NCBI RefSeq assembly: GCF_964340395.1 | Contig: NC_135570.1 | Coordinates: 10,076,322 to 10,136,321, forward strand | Length of the DNA: 60,000 nt | DNA from: Glandiceps talaboti | Lineage: Eukaryota > Hemichordata > Enteropneusta > Spengelidae | Reading direction: 5' to 3' | Part shown: positions 24,938 to 37,693 of the stretch, in pieces | How positions within the stretch are numbered: the stretch's first letter is position 1 | Layout of the letters: the number at the start of each line of letters is the position of its first letter | Translations under genes and position numbers: made by a program | The notes under the pieces: generated by a model | The model's input: the letters and a program-made list of their open reading frames with translations, nothing else | Database searches by the model: none | Told to the model about the DNA's origin: nothing

Positions 24938-25049
24938 ATCCTGGAATGGAATATTAGTTCACACGTGACTGCGGTATGTATCTTACAGACATTTCGAAGG
25001 ATTGTGGTCATCAAATGTCAATGTTTTAAAAATCTAATCGTCGCGGTCA

Positions 25050-25235
25050 GTGTAAGGACATCTCAGTAATTACAGAGATGAGGGAAATCAAGCACGGTCT
25101 GTTGCATAAAATATAACACTCCATCCCCTCCACCCCACATTCCGTTTTCTAAAAAGTGACCCTTCCTCAATTTCATTTCCCTAAAACATGACCACCCCAT
25201 CATCCGCCGTTGAAATATTTCAAAAACATTCGGGC
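25050..25235 (+). repeat. Dispersed repeat, family T, copy 2
   Basis: GGTCTGTTGCATAAAATATA, then GTGACCCTTCCTCAATTTCA and CCCTAAAACATGACC. Confidence 0.65.
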
Positions 25236-26089
25236 TAAAATTCTGTCAGAATCAATTGGAAGGACTTGATCTAGAAACCGGAATCTAACCATATCAGTTG
25301 TCACAATTTGTCTTGAACATGAGCACTTTGAACATTGAGATAAATGGCAAGACACAAGAGATTGGTATGGTTTATGATCCAGAAGTATATACATCCAGGG
25401 ATTGAAGACTGGCGAGGTGGAAGCGAATTAATCACTGGACTGTTTCATATTTTAGCATGCAAATTCCACCAAACATTAATTGTCCCAATGATAAATATTC
25501 GCCAATCGAGATATACTTTATTAACAACTTGATACAGGCAACCGGTGTCATTTTTTCCCTCGCTCCCTCAAAATAAACCTTGCGAAAAGCTTCACGTTAA
25601 ACCAAAAATTCAACTCCTCCTCCCCAAGCCAGTACACGACCGCCTTCAGAATAAGAAAGGGTGGCTTCTCAATTTCCGACAATCCGGACCATCCTTCTAT
25701 ATTCTTCGATGATGACAGAGGGTCTTTCAAAAGATGAAGTTAGGCAAAGACAGAAACCCATCAAGAGATAGAGATGTTGCTACAGTCTTACCATGATAGG
25801 AGGAGGGGGAGTAATTTCTATAGAACGTTTGGCGAGTACTATGTGCTGCGTCACTAAACTCGCGCCCTTGCCGCCCAAAAATCCATGAAAATAAAACACC
25901 TCAACTAATTTTGACGACATTAAAAACAGAGACAAGTATCGTTAATCTACTTTACTATATACACATCAGACTTACCTAGATATGCTGGGTAGATCAATTC
26001 TTCAATGAAGAATATAACACCGTCTGCTGAAGCGCTGTTGTTCGTTGTTGATATGTATCAGCACACACAAGAAAGAAGATACTTGTCTG

Positions 26090-26300
26090 TGGTATCAGGG
26101 GAGCGTAAATTCGGTAAGGGGGCTTTCAGTAGTTACAAGGGGGGGGGGGGTCGCGCGGGCTGTTGCGTAAAATGTGACCCTCCCTCGATTCCGTCGTGTT
26201 AAAAAGTGGCCTTCCCTAAACTTTCTTTGACTCAAAACGTGGATTAAATGTACAAAGGTCCAGAATCAATGTAAGGACTTAACCCCATCGCTACCAGCAA
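26090..26300 (+). repeat. Dispersed repeat, family T, copy 3
   Basis: GCTGTTGCGTAAAATGTGAC, CCTCCCTCGATTCC and a poly-G run at about 26141-26150. Confidence 0.65.
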
Positions 26301-26815
26301 TTTGAAAGTTTTAAGGCACTGGTAGTCTGGTAGTCTCTCGTACCTAGATAAGCTGGGTAGATGATTCTACAAGAATCTCTGAAGCACCATTGCCATGCAT
26401 CAAAGGAGCTTCAATTCGGTAATAGAACCCATACAGGGAGGCCTGGATAGACGAATTATAGCGGCAATCTTTCTAACGGTTATCCTCCCCATATATGCTC
26501 TTCCCTAGCCACTTGTGATATATATGAACAGAGTTTTATTCAAAACACGACCAGTGGAAGCCTGTCAACTCGTACCTTTCCCCACATTCTTCATTGTTGG
26601 TTTGCACTGAATATGCAAAACATTGAAAACCCCAAATAACTATCTCGAACACTGTGACTTCACCTGTGTGTACACTAAGTAGTGTGCAACAAGCCACACA
26701 ATTCTAGTCTGTCACGCACGTGACGAGCCAAATTCTTTAACAAGGGTTCACCTATTTATGGTCTATCTGGCTTTGTTTATACCACAGGTGAGTACTTGTC
26801 TGTGTTTGTACATAA

Positions 26816-26852
26816 CCTTTCACCACATTTTGTAACAAAATGTGGTGAAAGG
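26816..26852. repeat. Perfect 18-bp inverted repeat, 1-nt spacer
   Basis: CCTTTCACCACATTTTGT, one A, then its exact reverse complement. Confidence 0.95.
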
Positions 26853-27030
26853 TGTAGGGATGTCAGTACATGTATATGTATGCCAGAGTCAGTTACCATA
26901 CCATGTTTGACCCCCAGACCCTACACATACTACGTTGAATTTATGCTTTAATTCGATTGAAGTGTGAATGTGTGTATGTAAAATGAAGAAATACGGATGC
27001 AGTATAATCGCAGACAAGGAAATAGAGTTT

Positions 27031-27064
27031 TGTTGTTGTTGTTGTTGTTGTGTGTGTGTGTGTG
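27031..27064. repeat. (TTG)n(TG)n microsatellite
   Basis: Six TTG units followed by TG units. Confidence 0.95.
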
Positions 27065-27269
27065 ATATGGTGGACATCGTCACGTCATCACCATAATGAG
27101 ATATATGGAGAGAAATGCATCTCGGTGCTATCAAACACTACAACGTTGCGGTTTTAAAAAAATTCCTTCATGTAACACTTGAGCAACATACATTATGAGT
27201 AAGTCTCAGAGAGATCGTGCGATGGGGCCCAGGAGTTGGTGAAAGTGAATTGTCGACGGAATCCTCTCA

Positions 27270-27437
<168 letters not shown>

Positions 27438-27489
27438 TAAGCAGTTTCATTTGAACATATAAAATAAACAGTAAAGTGTTTATGGCCAA

Positions 27490-27523
27490 GACGTTTCGCT
27501 CAGGTTTTGCTAAGCTGCCTCAG
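27490..27523 (-). other. Hammerhead-like motif (degenerate)
   Basis: Minus strand: CTGAGG, stem GCTTA / TGAGC around loop GCAAAACC, then GAAAC-GTC. GAAA and GTC are as in a hammerhead; CTGATGA is damaged. It sits beside the long (TA)n tract. Confidence 0.3.
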
Positions 27524-27672
27524 TCCGGGTGTATATAAATATATATATATTAAAGTGTCTCACTTGAGAGAACAGTGCGGTGCTCGATGCAATATTAGTA
27601 GCAGAGCATTATAGACTTAATCCAAGGGGAATAAGGATGTTATAAGTCGTTACTCGGAGTTTCATGATATCA

Positions 27673-27782
27673 CATCGTCGCAAACCACGGCCTGTTTTAC
27701 GGCAACCTTCTTAACGAGCCACCCATTTATTTCAAAATGTAGTGGTAGAAATAATAACTCTGGCTTATGAGAATGTGCTATC
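27673..27782 (-). repeat. Dispersed conserved element, copy 2
   Basis: Same order of blocks as copy 1. The minus frame is open and reads HKPELLFLPLHF and LVKKVAVKQAVVCDD. It continues open upstream to 27898, but that part is not shared with the other copies. Confidence 0.75.
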
Positions 27783-28062
27783 AATGCAGCTAAGATAAAA
27801 TCAGCCTCGCCATATGGTTTTGTTCCCCAGTCAAGTTTACCATTTACTGTAACAGGAAACTGAAGTGTTAAATAACTTATGGGCGAACTATTTGACATCT
27901 GAGTTTAGGGAAGGCGAATGAAATGGTGTTAGAATCTATCTCTATAAAAACAACAACACTGACATCGATTTTAAAATGTCATCACCATTTGTCATTTGTC
28001 ACTCCTACCCTCCTGTGTGAGAGGTTTTAAGCAAAGCCTACCACTTGCTGCAGGCTCATCAG

Positions 28063-28142
28063 TGTAAGATACTCTGCAGTTACCCCACCGTGTACCGGCC
28101 TCCTCTCGATGTGTGAGGGCGCCCCATCACGGCTTACCTACA
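28063..28142. mobile_element. ~80-bp palindromic MITE, copy C
   Basis: Starts TGTAAGATACTCTGC and ends CATCACGGCTTACCTACA. ACTTGCTG occurs at 28043 and again at 28142, but the left one is 12 bp from the element, so it is not a clear target duplication. Confidence 0.75.
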
Positions 28143-28149
28143 CTTGCTG

Positions 28150-29456
28150 TTGGAAGGTAGTGTGTTATTTTTAGTTTCAAAATCAAATTTTCCACTCTCA
28201 CAGAAAACGTATTTCGTTCTCTAATTTGAATTATCTTTTAAAATGCAGTCTTCAAAAATGTTTTTCTTCTGAAAATACCACCGCTCCACCACCATAAGGC
28301 CTAAAAAAAATAATTGACCCTGAACTTGTTTACATATTCGAGAAAAAATAATAAAATCGCAAAAATTGTGAAGTTTCATGAGAAATGGTGGATGCAGAAA
28401 CTGACATCAGCTTAAAAAGACAATATAAAACTGTTCTTCCAATCTGTAATGGCTGTACATCTGATGAGAAGAAACCAGTAATACAGAGACCATATAGAAA
28501 ACAATGAAAAACCTGAACTAGACACTCACACATGAAAAAAATCTACTAAAATAAAAAAAAAAAATATACCTACCCCACCTATTCTAAAATTCAGTGTAAT
28601 CGGAACCACACAATTTTTTTTATTTGGCCTAACCAAGATTTTGGTTTGCGAAACCCCTTACAAGATGTAAAAGGTATCAATTCATTAGTATTTATTATCA
28701 CATTTCCCCAAGATGCAACATTCAACATGGCGGGGTTGTAAGTTCCCTATTGGTTTGCCGCTTTGACCTTAGACCACTATACTAGCTGCAACAGTGTAAA
28801 TGAAGTACATGTATTGTTTTGTCGCTCAGACAATCGGCAATATTTTCATTGAAAATTGTTAAAATACCAATAATTAGACACTGATATTAGTTGGTTATAT
28901 CCATAAGTAGTACAGTAACAGGTTAAAATCGTGATTGCATTTGGGTGCTGTTTTTGGGTGCGGACCCAAAAACCAATTTGATTGGATTCATTGCCCCATA
29001 CTATGTGTAAGCCATACTGCCCGGCACTGTGGCAGTCACAGGATGGCCATACCATGATATTTACACACAGCTGATTCAATACAGTAACTGTGATATTCAG
29101 GGTGTATGAATCATAAGTGAATCCAATTCGTTATGTCTAACAAAACAGTTTCAAAAAACGTTCCAGTTGCGGCTATTGTATCTTTAATAAGCGGCATAGG
29201 AAAACATCGTGGGGGTAGGACAGCCGCAAAATACGAATTCAATTTCAAGACGGTCAATTGATGGCGCTGTACTATACATTTTGATAAAACACAATGATAA
29301 CCTTGGCTGACACACATTCTCGCAAGCCAGAGTATTTTTTCCCGACTGACGCAACTAAAAATAATACTCGCCGTAGAGGGCGGTGATGTATGACGATACA
29401 GACACATAGCGTCGTCTCGCGCAAAACCTGCATTTTCTTTGCGACGGTGAAATTCC
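28150..29456. other. Non-coding
   Basis: A 115-codon minus frame at 29458-29111 is CpG-richer than its surroundings, but I do not recognise it. Confidence 0.45.
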
Positions 29457-29467
29457 ATTATATATAT

Positions 29468-29549
<82 letters not shown>
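29457..29549. repeat. (TA)n microsatellite
   Basis: About 90 bp of TA with one TATTATAT interruption near the left end. Confidence 0.97.
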
Positions 29550-29556
<7 letters not shown>

Positions 29557-29669
29557 CGTAATTTAGGCCACCGGCACTTAATACAAGTCGTCAAAGTGAA
29601 TAGACAACTTATAGAAAAATAATAATCTGCAGAAGTGCTCCTCAAAATTACAAAATAAAAGTAACAAAA

Positions 29670-30000
29670 TTACACAGATTCAAGTATTATATTATTTCTC
29701 ATTTTGAAACTATAAAATTGGAATTTGGACAAATTCATCAAAGTATGGGGATTTTGTGAACACAGAAGTGATTTGAATTTTGTCATCGTCGGGAATTCGT
29801 AGTAAAAGGATGATAGGAATTTCTTTCTTAACTCGTGATAAGCTGGGCATACAAGACAAAAATGGAATTCATTTTCCAGTTGCTGTAAATTACACAGTTC
29901 ATATATTCTTCTTGTTCTACTGATGTTTTCAAAACGTCCACTTTCTACTCTCAAATTATGAAATTCCATTATCTTAGCAATCCGTCACTAAATTAGTGTA
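29670..30000 (-). pseudogene. LINE ORF2 C-terminal fragment with zinc-knuckle-like region
   Basis: About 100 residues: HNLRVESGRF, RRIYELCNLQ, then ENEFHFCLVCPAYHELRKK and a KMRNNIIL tail. This is the Cys/His-containing end of non-LTR ORF2 proteins in which HNL-E-GR, C-LC, E-HFL--CP-Y and LRKK recur. It is intact over this piece, but nothing upstream is recognisable. Confidence 0.75.
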
Positions 30001-30594
30001 CCAATATCCTGAAAATGTAGAAATAATGGAAAGATTTTTTGGTCGACGAGATAATGAAATTGCCAAATTTTAGGCGAACCAGACTATACAATAATCGTAC
30101 AATAAAACGTAGCACAAGTTTTTGTGAAATTTTTGAGTTGCCAAATGAAGCACTGTTTTAGGTGATATCTACAAAAGAATCTAGCCGTTGGCTTTCGAGT
30201 CTAGCGATCATTGAAAGACAGAGATTGTAAAAAAAGACTGATAGCCACTTGTGATAGGTATTGAAAAACAAATCTTCCACTCACTGTGATGTGATGGTAT
30301 GATGAGCGCGTCGTACGTATACTAGCACCACCAACGGTGGTGATTTAGGTGGTCTTTGGGGAAACCCCAAAGGGGTCACATGACAATAATTTACACACAC
30401 ACTGTTTCCTTCATTTATACATATTCAGTTCTTCCTCCAATATAAACGTCTTCCTATTGAATTCCATTGTCTTCAAAATGATACATAAATAACCAGAACA
30501 GTGTCTGCAAACCCCTGGCGTAAATTCATTTTAGTCATATTTAAACTGACACCTGTCAATCACAAATCGATGAGGATATGCCGCATTATGATTT
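30001..30594. other. Non-coding, upstream of the elongase
   Basis: Contains a short hairpin ACCACCAACGGTGGT near 30327-30341 and CCCCAAAGGGG near 30364. E-box-like CACCTG at 30551 and 30611. Confidence 0.45.
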
Positions 30595-30700
30595 GATTGG
30601 TTAACGCGGCCACCTGATAGATAGTCTTATAAGCATTAACATTTTTAGTCGCCGTCCCTCCGATAGTATATTTTATGTTTATATAGGTCCCACTATAAAA
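30595..30700 (+). promoter_or_regulatory. Candidate core promoter of the elongase gene
   Basis: A TATAAAA box at 30694-30700 is preceded about 95 bp upstream by GATTGG (an inverted CCAAT box) at 30595-30600. A start near 30725 would give a leader of about 340 nt containing short upstream ATGs, or a 5' UTR intron; TTTACTTTAG ending at about 31034 is a possible acceptor. Inferred from motif spacing only. Confidence 0.35.
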
Positions 30701-31064
30701 GTTAATAAATTGTCTTTCTTTTTATGAACCCTGTTTTATTGTCGCAGAATTTTATCATTTTACCCAGCACTCTGTACAACAAGATCATGTTTTGACAGAA
30801 ACGTAATAATGTAAAAATGCATTATGGCATTCAAGTGGGGGTAGGGGTATTAAGTGGAACAGCAGCGTGATCACCCGATCTTTCCTGCACGTCATAGATT
30901 GACGGAAATTTGCATGAAATTGCCGGTTTCGCGTGTACGTTGTGCATGTAGTAATGTATGGTCAGTTGGCAAAGGGAATACAGAGGAAGTCTGGATGTGT
31001 GAAGACAGAACATTACATCAAGAATTTACTTTAGGAAGGAGCCAAGTCACAAAAGCACCCAACC

Positions 31065-31907
31065 ATGGAAGTGTTAAATTCTTCCAGAGTTACCCTCCAG
31101 TACAGCAACTATCGATTGTTCGAATTTGAAAGAGGTTTCAATTATGCAGAAAAAGTTGCTTGGTTTGAGAAGAATTGGACACATGCATTCCTATATGGTG
31201 CAATCTACATCCTATTCGTGTTTTTTGGACAACCTTACATGGAGTCCCGTCCCAAGTACAATCTACGAGCTGCACTAGCTCTGTGGTCTCTCAGCCTCTC
31301 TGTGTTCAGTATGATGGGTGCAATAAGGCTTTGGCAGGAATTCATTTATTTCGTCGCAAAATACGGATGGAAAGCATCGATCTGTGATCCAGTGTTCTAT
31401 ACAGGCGTGAGTGGATTCTGGGCGTGGGCCTTCATCGTAAGTAAGCTACCCGAACTAGGTGACACAGTATTTATCGTATTAAGGAAGCAGAAATTGATCT
31501 TTCTACACTGGTATCACCACGTGACTGTTCTCCTATATGCATGGTACAGCTACGCACACTTCATCGCACAAGGAAGATATTTTCTAACAATGAACTACAC
31601 AGTTCACGCGTTCATGTATTTCTATTACGCTTTAAAAGCATCGGGCATGGTCAAAATTCCAGGCTATGTCAATATTTCAATTACAGTCATGCAGGTTTTC
31701 CAGATGGTCGTCGCATGTGTAGTGAATATATTAGCACACATTTACAGAAAGAGAGGAGAATACTGCTCGACCACAGACACTCACACCTTCGTCTCGTTCA
31801 TCCTGTACTTCAGCTACTTTGCGCTATTCGCCAACTTTTTCTACCAGACATACGTCATCCGCAAGGCGAAATGTAAAACTATCGATGAACCAAAGAAAAA
31901 TGCTTGA
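31065..31907 (+). CDS. ELOVL6-like: ELOVL6-type very-long-chain fatty acid elongase
   Basis: 280-aa multi-pass ER protein of the ELO family, the condensing enzyme (3-ketoacyl-CoA synthase) that adds malonyl-CoA-derived carbons to long-chain acyl-CoA. ELOVL6 members elongate C12-C16 saturated and monounsaturated acyl-CoAs. Visible family motifs: KLPELGDT (127-134), the HxxHH box HWYHH (148-152), HAFMYFYY (181-188) and TxxQxxQ (207-213). The protein ends KKNA, a KKxx ER-retrieval signal. N-terminal features such as FEKNW and the segment around LALWSLSLSVFS match ELOVL6 rather than ELOVL1/2/4/5/7. The start ATG sits in context ACCATGG and the length is normal for the family. The whole coding region is a single exon, unlike vertebrate ELOVL6. 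There is no poly-A tract after the stop, so a recent retrocopy is not indicated. Confidence 0.95.
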   Translation: MEVLNSSRVTLQYSNYRLFEFERGFNYAEKVAWFEKNWTHAFLYGAIYILFVFFGQPYMESRPKYNLRAALALWSLSLSVFSMMGAIRLWQEFIYFVAKYGWKASICDPVFYTGVSGFWAWAFIVSKLPELGDTVFIVLRKQKLIFLHWYHHVTVLLYAWYSYAHFIAQGRYFLTMNYTVHAFMYFYYALKASGMVKIPGYVNISITVMQVFQMVVACVVNILAHIYRKRGEYCSTTDTHTFVSFILYFSYFALFANFFYQTYVIRKAKCKTIDEPKKNA

Positions 31908-34580
31908 AGTCGATGCTTGCGTACGTACAATCGAGACATGGAAATGCCAACTCTTCCATGAATTTGATAGTGAATTGTCTCTCGCTTATACCGAATCCAC
32001 GCTGTATTACCCAGTAATTATTTCGCGTGTTGCCACTAGTGACATTGATTTACAGGCTGTCTAAACTGTCTCAACAAAGAGCCGAACAGCTAGCATTTAT
32101 ATGCAAATAGTAATTGCTGAGGTGTCAATATTTAACTGTCTCCAATTGAAGGAGGTACCGTGAAAACGTTGGCAAAAAATTACATATTTGAGCCATATTT
32201 TGAACAGACAAACCGATAGCTGTTATTGGACAAAAAAGAACGCCATATACACCCTAAAGGTACACATTGAATACTTATTACCTAGCAAATGATTAATACA
32301 TCATGACTGTATCTCTAAGATAAGGTTGCGCATCATTTGCATTTGTACAACAGTCCCAGAACAATTCGGGTACCCATTCACATATATTGCTTTATCACTG
32401 ACGCGTGACTTTATTTTACTACGCTTTCTTCCTAGTAGTACGTTGTCGCAGAACGGATAAATGTGGCAAATTCCCGGATGCAAGTCATGTACAGTGCGAA
32501 TTAGTGACATTTTTAAAGCTTTCTAAAATTGAGTGCATAGTTCACGTGTGCTGTATTTGTGCAATCCAGTGGATCATACATTGTTGAACGATGTCCGTGC
32601 ATGCATGATTTGAAGCCAAGGTGTTCATCTGCTTGACCCTGTAACCCTATCGTCATGGTGACGCGAACCGGGTGACTCTCATGAAAGTGCGTTGACATTC
32701 AGTGACCTGGATATGCAGACGCATGTCATAACGTGAATTCACAATGGCAAGTCACACAAGGAGCATTATTTATCGTACGATATTGATTTTTCCCCTAAAT
32801 ACAAACATATACCAAGGCACTTTCAAGTGATTGTCACCAAAATTCAAACTGGTGTAATATTCCAACTTCATTATTTTGGGGGGATATATTATTTTCTTTA
32901 TTTGCATTTGAATTATATTGCTGCATGTGGAATTTGAATTTCCACATTTAATTAATGCTGCTTTTGAATGTTTTTTTTTATTTTTATATTAATTGTGATA
33001 GACTTTCAAAGTTTTCCAAATTCTGTACGAAAGTATAGCTTATTTGTGATTCCATTTTGCGTCTTGACCTACATCGAACTACCATAGATGTAACACATTT
33101 GGAAAAAGTCAAAATCTTTTGATATGTTGATAAAAATGAACATTTTCATCACATTTTGCTTTGCAATATATTTGATGGGTTTTCCTACATTTTCATTTCA
33201 TGTATTTCATTTTTGTCTTGTTTTACTGATATTTTTGTTGTTTTACTTCATTTTATATTGATCATATAATTTGTTGACAATGCAGTATTACATTTATATA
33301 TGTATATATATATATGTATTGATGAAGCAGAAATTCAATACATATACATACAGTAACCAGTGAGAAAACTTAAACACTGTAGGAAAAGTTAAACAAGCAA
33401 AAATACATGGTATGACTCTATAACCTAGCACAACATTTATCAACGTCTCCAATTACCAGTTTTTAGTTTGTTTTATTTCAATATTCCAGCTTGTGTCCAT
33501 TCTGGTTTCTGAGATTTAGTGTCAATGTTTTAGCAAATTATTCCAAAATTTGCATATTTTTTTTTTGCCATGGCATATAAATCAAGTACACTCCCTTATT
33601 AGTAACAGCTTTTCGTCTCTGAAATAGACATTCTAATAATCATGCTTACCCCCCTCTTCTTAAACTTCCCATGTCCCGATAATTTACCGAAATTACAATC
33701 ACTGGATGTACTCCCTCCAGTAGTAATACTTCCTTTTCTATGCACATGAACATAAATCATGTATTTTATATAAAGGTGCTTAGAGCTCACTAAATCACCC
33801 ATAGTCTGCAATGTGTTGCCATTATAATAATATAATTGTACATACTCCCTCCCTCTGTATCCTACAGCCATTCTGATCTTCAAATCACCATGCACACTCC
33901 CTCCTATAGTAAAGCTTTTAATATATTTGCTAGTACTAGGATTTATGTAAAGATCCTACATACAGAGGAGTCTATCTATCTGTTCTGACTTGATGTTGTG
34001 ATTCTATTCACCTTTGACCCTGTAACCTCATGGCTCTTATTCATTTTTTTTGTATGATGCTGTCAATGTTATTATCACCATAGATACCCCATAGGGCCTC
34101 ACAGAGTAGAGTATTCTATCTTACTGTGTAGTGGTATATTTAGTTTTTTCATCTTTCTACACTTCGAGTGATATGACCTGAAGGGCACATTTCTGACCAT
34201 GAATTAACCTCAGTATTATCACCTAGTAACTGTCTTTTGCCATCACAGTAGTATAATGAAAGAGACACAGTTCACATCTCTGTTTTCTGAACTATTTTTC
34301 TTTCATATGGAGAATTACTGGTAAATGTCCTACTTACAAGTAAAAAGTCATGTGTATATGTTATGACAGCTTTATGCATGTGTAGTTTTGGCACTACAGT
34401 TTTCATCTTGATATAGCCAGAGACTAAACTTGGCTATCTGAATGAAAAAGGTTGTTTGCAAGGCTAGTTAATATATCAGTGAGATAGCTTAGTTGCTAGG
34501 CTGATCTTAATATATCCCGGTTCATACAAAAATTTCCTTGAATCATGCCATACTACAGATCTCCCAGTAACATACGTAAT
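31908..34580 (+). other. 3' flank of the elongase gene, no other gene seen
   Basis: AT-rich, increasingly so after 32850. No AATAAA was noticed in the first kilobase after the stop, so the 3' UTR end is unknown. A (TA)n/(TG) patch lies near 33295-33320. At 33590-33925 an ACTCCCTCC-type phrase recurs four times, which suggests decayed tandem units. Confidence 0.4.
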
Positions 34581-35346
34581 AGGTGTAGCCAACAAATCAG
34601 TCTTCTGAATTCTTTGGATAAAGTGAAACAAATGTTACAACCAGTGACACACAAGCATTTACAAACATATATCGTTACAAACATAATGTAAACAACTGAA
34701 ATGGATCCAATAACAATAGGTACAGCATGTTGGAAGTACATGTGGTATGATAAGAATAGTTTTATGGCCTCTTTATGTGTATAGGAAATACCAGGGAAAC
34801 TTGAAATGTGTATGTGAATTTAGCCTATTGTGTAAAGAGGCCATAACACTGTTCATATCACATGAAGGAATGTAATACTTGTCTCTGCTTTTCTAACATG
34901 TGCTGTGCCAAGTGTTATTGATCCAAATAATTTGTTTACTTTCCCTTATTGTAACAAGTTCTACTTGTAAATGCTTGCCTGACACTGGTTGTAGTAGACT
35001 ATGTAGCCACAATTTTTAGTTTTATTGGCAGTAAAAGTGAAAGCTGTTTATATTCGCCTTCCTACTGCAATATTTCATTACATCCACAGGCCCCCTACCA
35101 AAAAATATCTGTCTGTCTCCTGTTTTCTCTCTTCCCATATCAGATTACTCCACCCTACCCCATTCAACATTGAGTTGCTGCATTGCTGGTACTTTTACAG
35201 GTTCCCCTTGCCCACACATTCTGCTGAAATAAAACTTTTGCCCAGTGAAATACTGGCTGTTCCTCCTCCCCCTTCCCACTGACTAAAACAATAAATCCCC
35301 CCTCACTGAAAAATGATGTAGGAAGAACGCTTCGTTGGCTGCACCT
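34581..35346. mobile_element. Non-autonomous TIR element, family U, copy 1
   Basis: About 766 bp. Left end AGGTGTAGCCAACAAATCAG, right end CGTTGGCTGCACCT. ACGTAA flanks both sides (34574-34579 and 35348-35353), a plausible decayed 8-bp target duplication. The hairpin element at 34745-34862 lies inside it. Confidence 0.75.
34745..34862. mobile_element. Hairpin element nested in family U
   Basis: Arms TATGATAAGAATAGTTTTAT then GGCCTCTTTATGTGTATAGG; right CCTATTGTGTAAAGAGGCCA then TAACACTGTTCATATCA. Confidence 0.7.
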
Positions 35347-36434
35347 GACGTAAATAGAGATGATAGGTCACAAAAATAACAACCATAATTTGTATGAAAC
35401 AAAAATAACGCAATTGAACATTCAGATTTAAAGTATGTCTTTATAGTGCATGTATTTCAAGTCACTAGAGCTCGTAGCTTTAACTTTCAGAGTCAATTTT
35501 CCATCAATTTGTACTGTTGGAAAATCCACCAAATCTTTACTAGAAACAATACAATGCTTGTAATTTGCTGACTTGCCTGTCTCGTATAGTTCATCGTATA
35601 GTGTAGACTGGATTGAATTCACTCTCAGGACTATTTTATTCAGTTGTTAAGATTAAATTTAGGAGATGTTTATAGGGTTTGACAATCAGGCTTCCACAAA
35701 GTACAACATAAATATACAAGTAAAAAAAGAAAAAAAATCATGAAAAAATAGTTGTAAGAGCAGCTACTGGGATTTTGAAACCATTCACATATAAATTGAT
35801 TGCTTTACTATTTATTCATATTGTTGATAATAATCTGGATTTTTATAGACTTGTATAAAAAATCAATGGACTTGTAGCATAGACACTGGAGTGAAGTCAG
35901 ACATCAGCTGACAGATCTCACTTGTTGAGAAAAAGAGTGTATCATAAGTGATAGGTATTCCAAACAACATTACAACGTCTAATGGATAACTAAAGTGGTT
36001 CATCTGTTTGCCCTATTGACTTGAAATGTTCATATCAGGTGTACAATAGCAATGTTTAATTATCAGTTGCCCAGTAGTGATCACTCTAAATGAATACTTA
36101 ATTTGTAAACAATGTCACCAGTAGAAGAAACCTAACTGCATCAAAATTAGAATATAGACAAATTTTAATGACACTTCATTCATCACTGTTAGTATCAGCT
36201 ATGGTCTACACTTCCCAATGAGTAAACATTGTTTACAGACATTACATTTCGACCAACTACTGAGCTGATAATTAAAACAGTCGCAATATTGTTATTTTAC
36301 AATATATTGATAATGATATGAACATTCTTAAAGTGAGTGGGGCAAGTAGCTGAAATGCTTTTAGTTATCTGCTTTTAGAGTTATTGTACTTCAAAGGAAA
36401 TGACATGGTTGCCAGTCCTTTCTCCCTTCTTTTA
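35347..36434. other. Non-coding, AT-rich
   Basis: No gene or repeat recognised. Confidence 0.5.
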
Positions 36435-36505
36435 GTCTAGATGCTACCGTGGTATCGAATCATCTCTGAGAAATCTTGAGATTCGATCAAGGATAGCACT
36501 AGATG
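36435..36505. mobile_element. Short hairpin element starting GTCTAGA
   Basis: Arms TCTAGATGCTACCGTGGTAT / GATCAAGGATAGCACTAGA, inner GAATC. A relative of 37694-37779. Confidence 0.6.
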
Positions 36506-37693
36506 ATAGTTGTAGCAGCTACTTGCCAGAGCTTTAAAAGTTTGTTTGTATTTCATTCCTCCACCATATGGTGCATTGTGCCACCTTATCAGATACCACT
36601 GTAAGCCTGATTAGGGTTTTTGACACAAGCTATATTTTTTTTCTATCTTTGTATGTTTGTTGGCTTTCCATGACAAAACACAGCAAAATGTGTCTCATAA
36701 AATTCTTATAGTCTATCTATCTGTACATATAGTCATATTTGCCGTTCAAATATTAACTTGGGATGTCACCCATTGTTTGATACCGAGATCTAGATATGAG
36801 ATGTTTTTTTAATGAAATGTTCATGAATATCTTAATCTCAAATGTGCAATAAATCGAAACATGACAGACATGTATTGATTTTCATGTATCAATCAAAGTG
36901 TAGATGTCAGATAGAGTAGAATATGTAGTATAAACAAAGCTTTCTATAAAGTTTGGGATACTGATCTGAAACATTTTATATGAAATATGTATGTCACTCT
37001 AATAATAATATACAAGATATAAGTGACTTATTTTGATTTGATATCACACAAAACTGATGTTAAGTTTTTAAGATATGTGATTATACACGATGTGAGATAT
37101 GCATGGATATGACATTTTATGAAGTATATTGTATGTCTTAACTATTCTAGAATGTGCCATTTAAGACAGTACCGCAAGTCATATTTCATTTTCATCAATA
37201 ATGGAAAATGGCAGTACATAAATGCGAGTACATTAAAAGCAACATTTCAGTTATTTGATGATGACAGTCTTAGTGTATTTGCAAATATTAAACCACAAAT
37301 ATGACAAATTTCTTTCCCTCCAAAAAGTACACAAAGTGAAATTCTAGATGTACATGTTTTTATCTCAGAGGAATATAATTCTCCCTACCTGCAATTATAT
37401 AGCATTATATTACCACAAATCATGTGGGGATTTTTACTTTTGCCTTTCGCCTACCACCTCTGACATCTCACTAGCAGCCATTTACTTTAATGAAGCTTTA
37501 GCCAGAAATCAAACCCAAATTTTTATTGGGTTTTAAATTTTTCCCGCTGTGAAATGACGTTAATATTATCACCACCTTATTGAACCAATTCTATGGTTCG
37601 GTAAGCTTTTGTGATCATAAAATTCAATTTAGATGAAAGTATGTAGAGTATGCAATGACCATCAGGCTGTGTCTGCTATTTCTGATGGGACCA

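Noticed and set aside
29111-29458. 115-codon minus frame between (TA)n and AT-rich DNA
   Set aside because: No recognisable domain, no clear splice sites; noted but not called a gene.
30865-30880. Sterol-regulatory-element-like ATCACCCGATC upstream of the elongase
   Set aside because: Only partly matches the SREBP site and occurs in what may be transcribed leader; too weak to annotate.
33599-33895. 98-codon minus frame
   Set aside because: It lies in decayed ACTCCCTCC-type repeats and has no homology I recognise.
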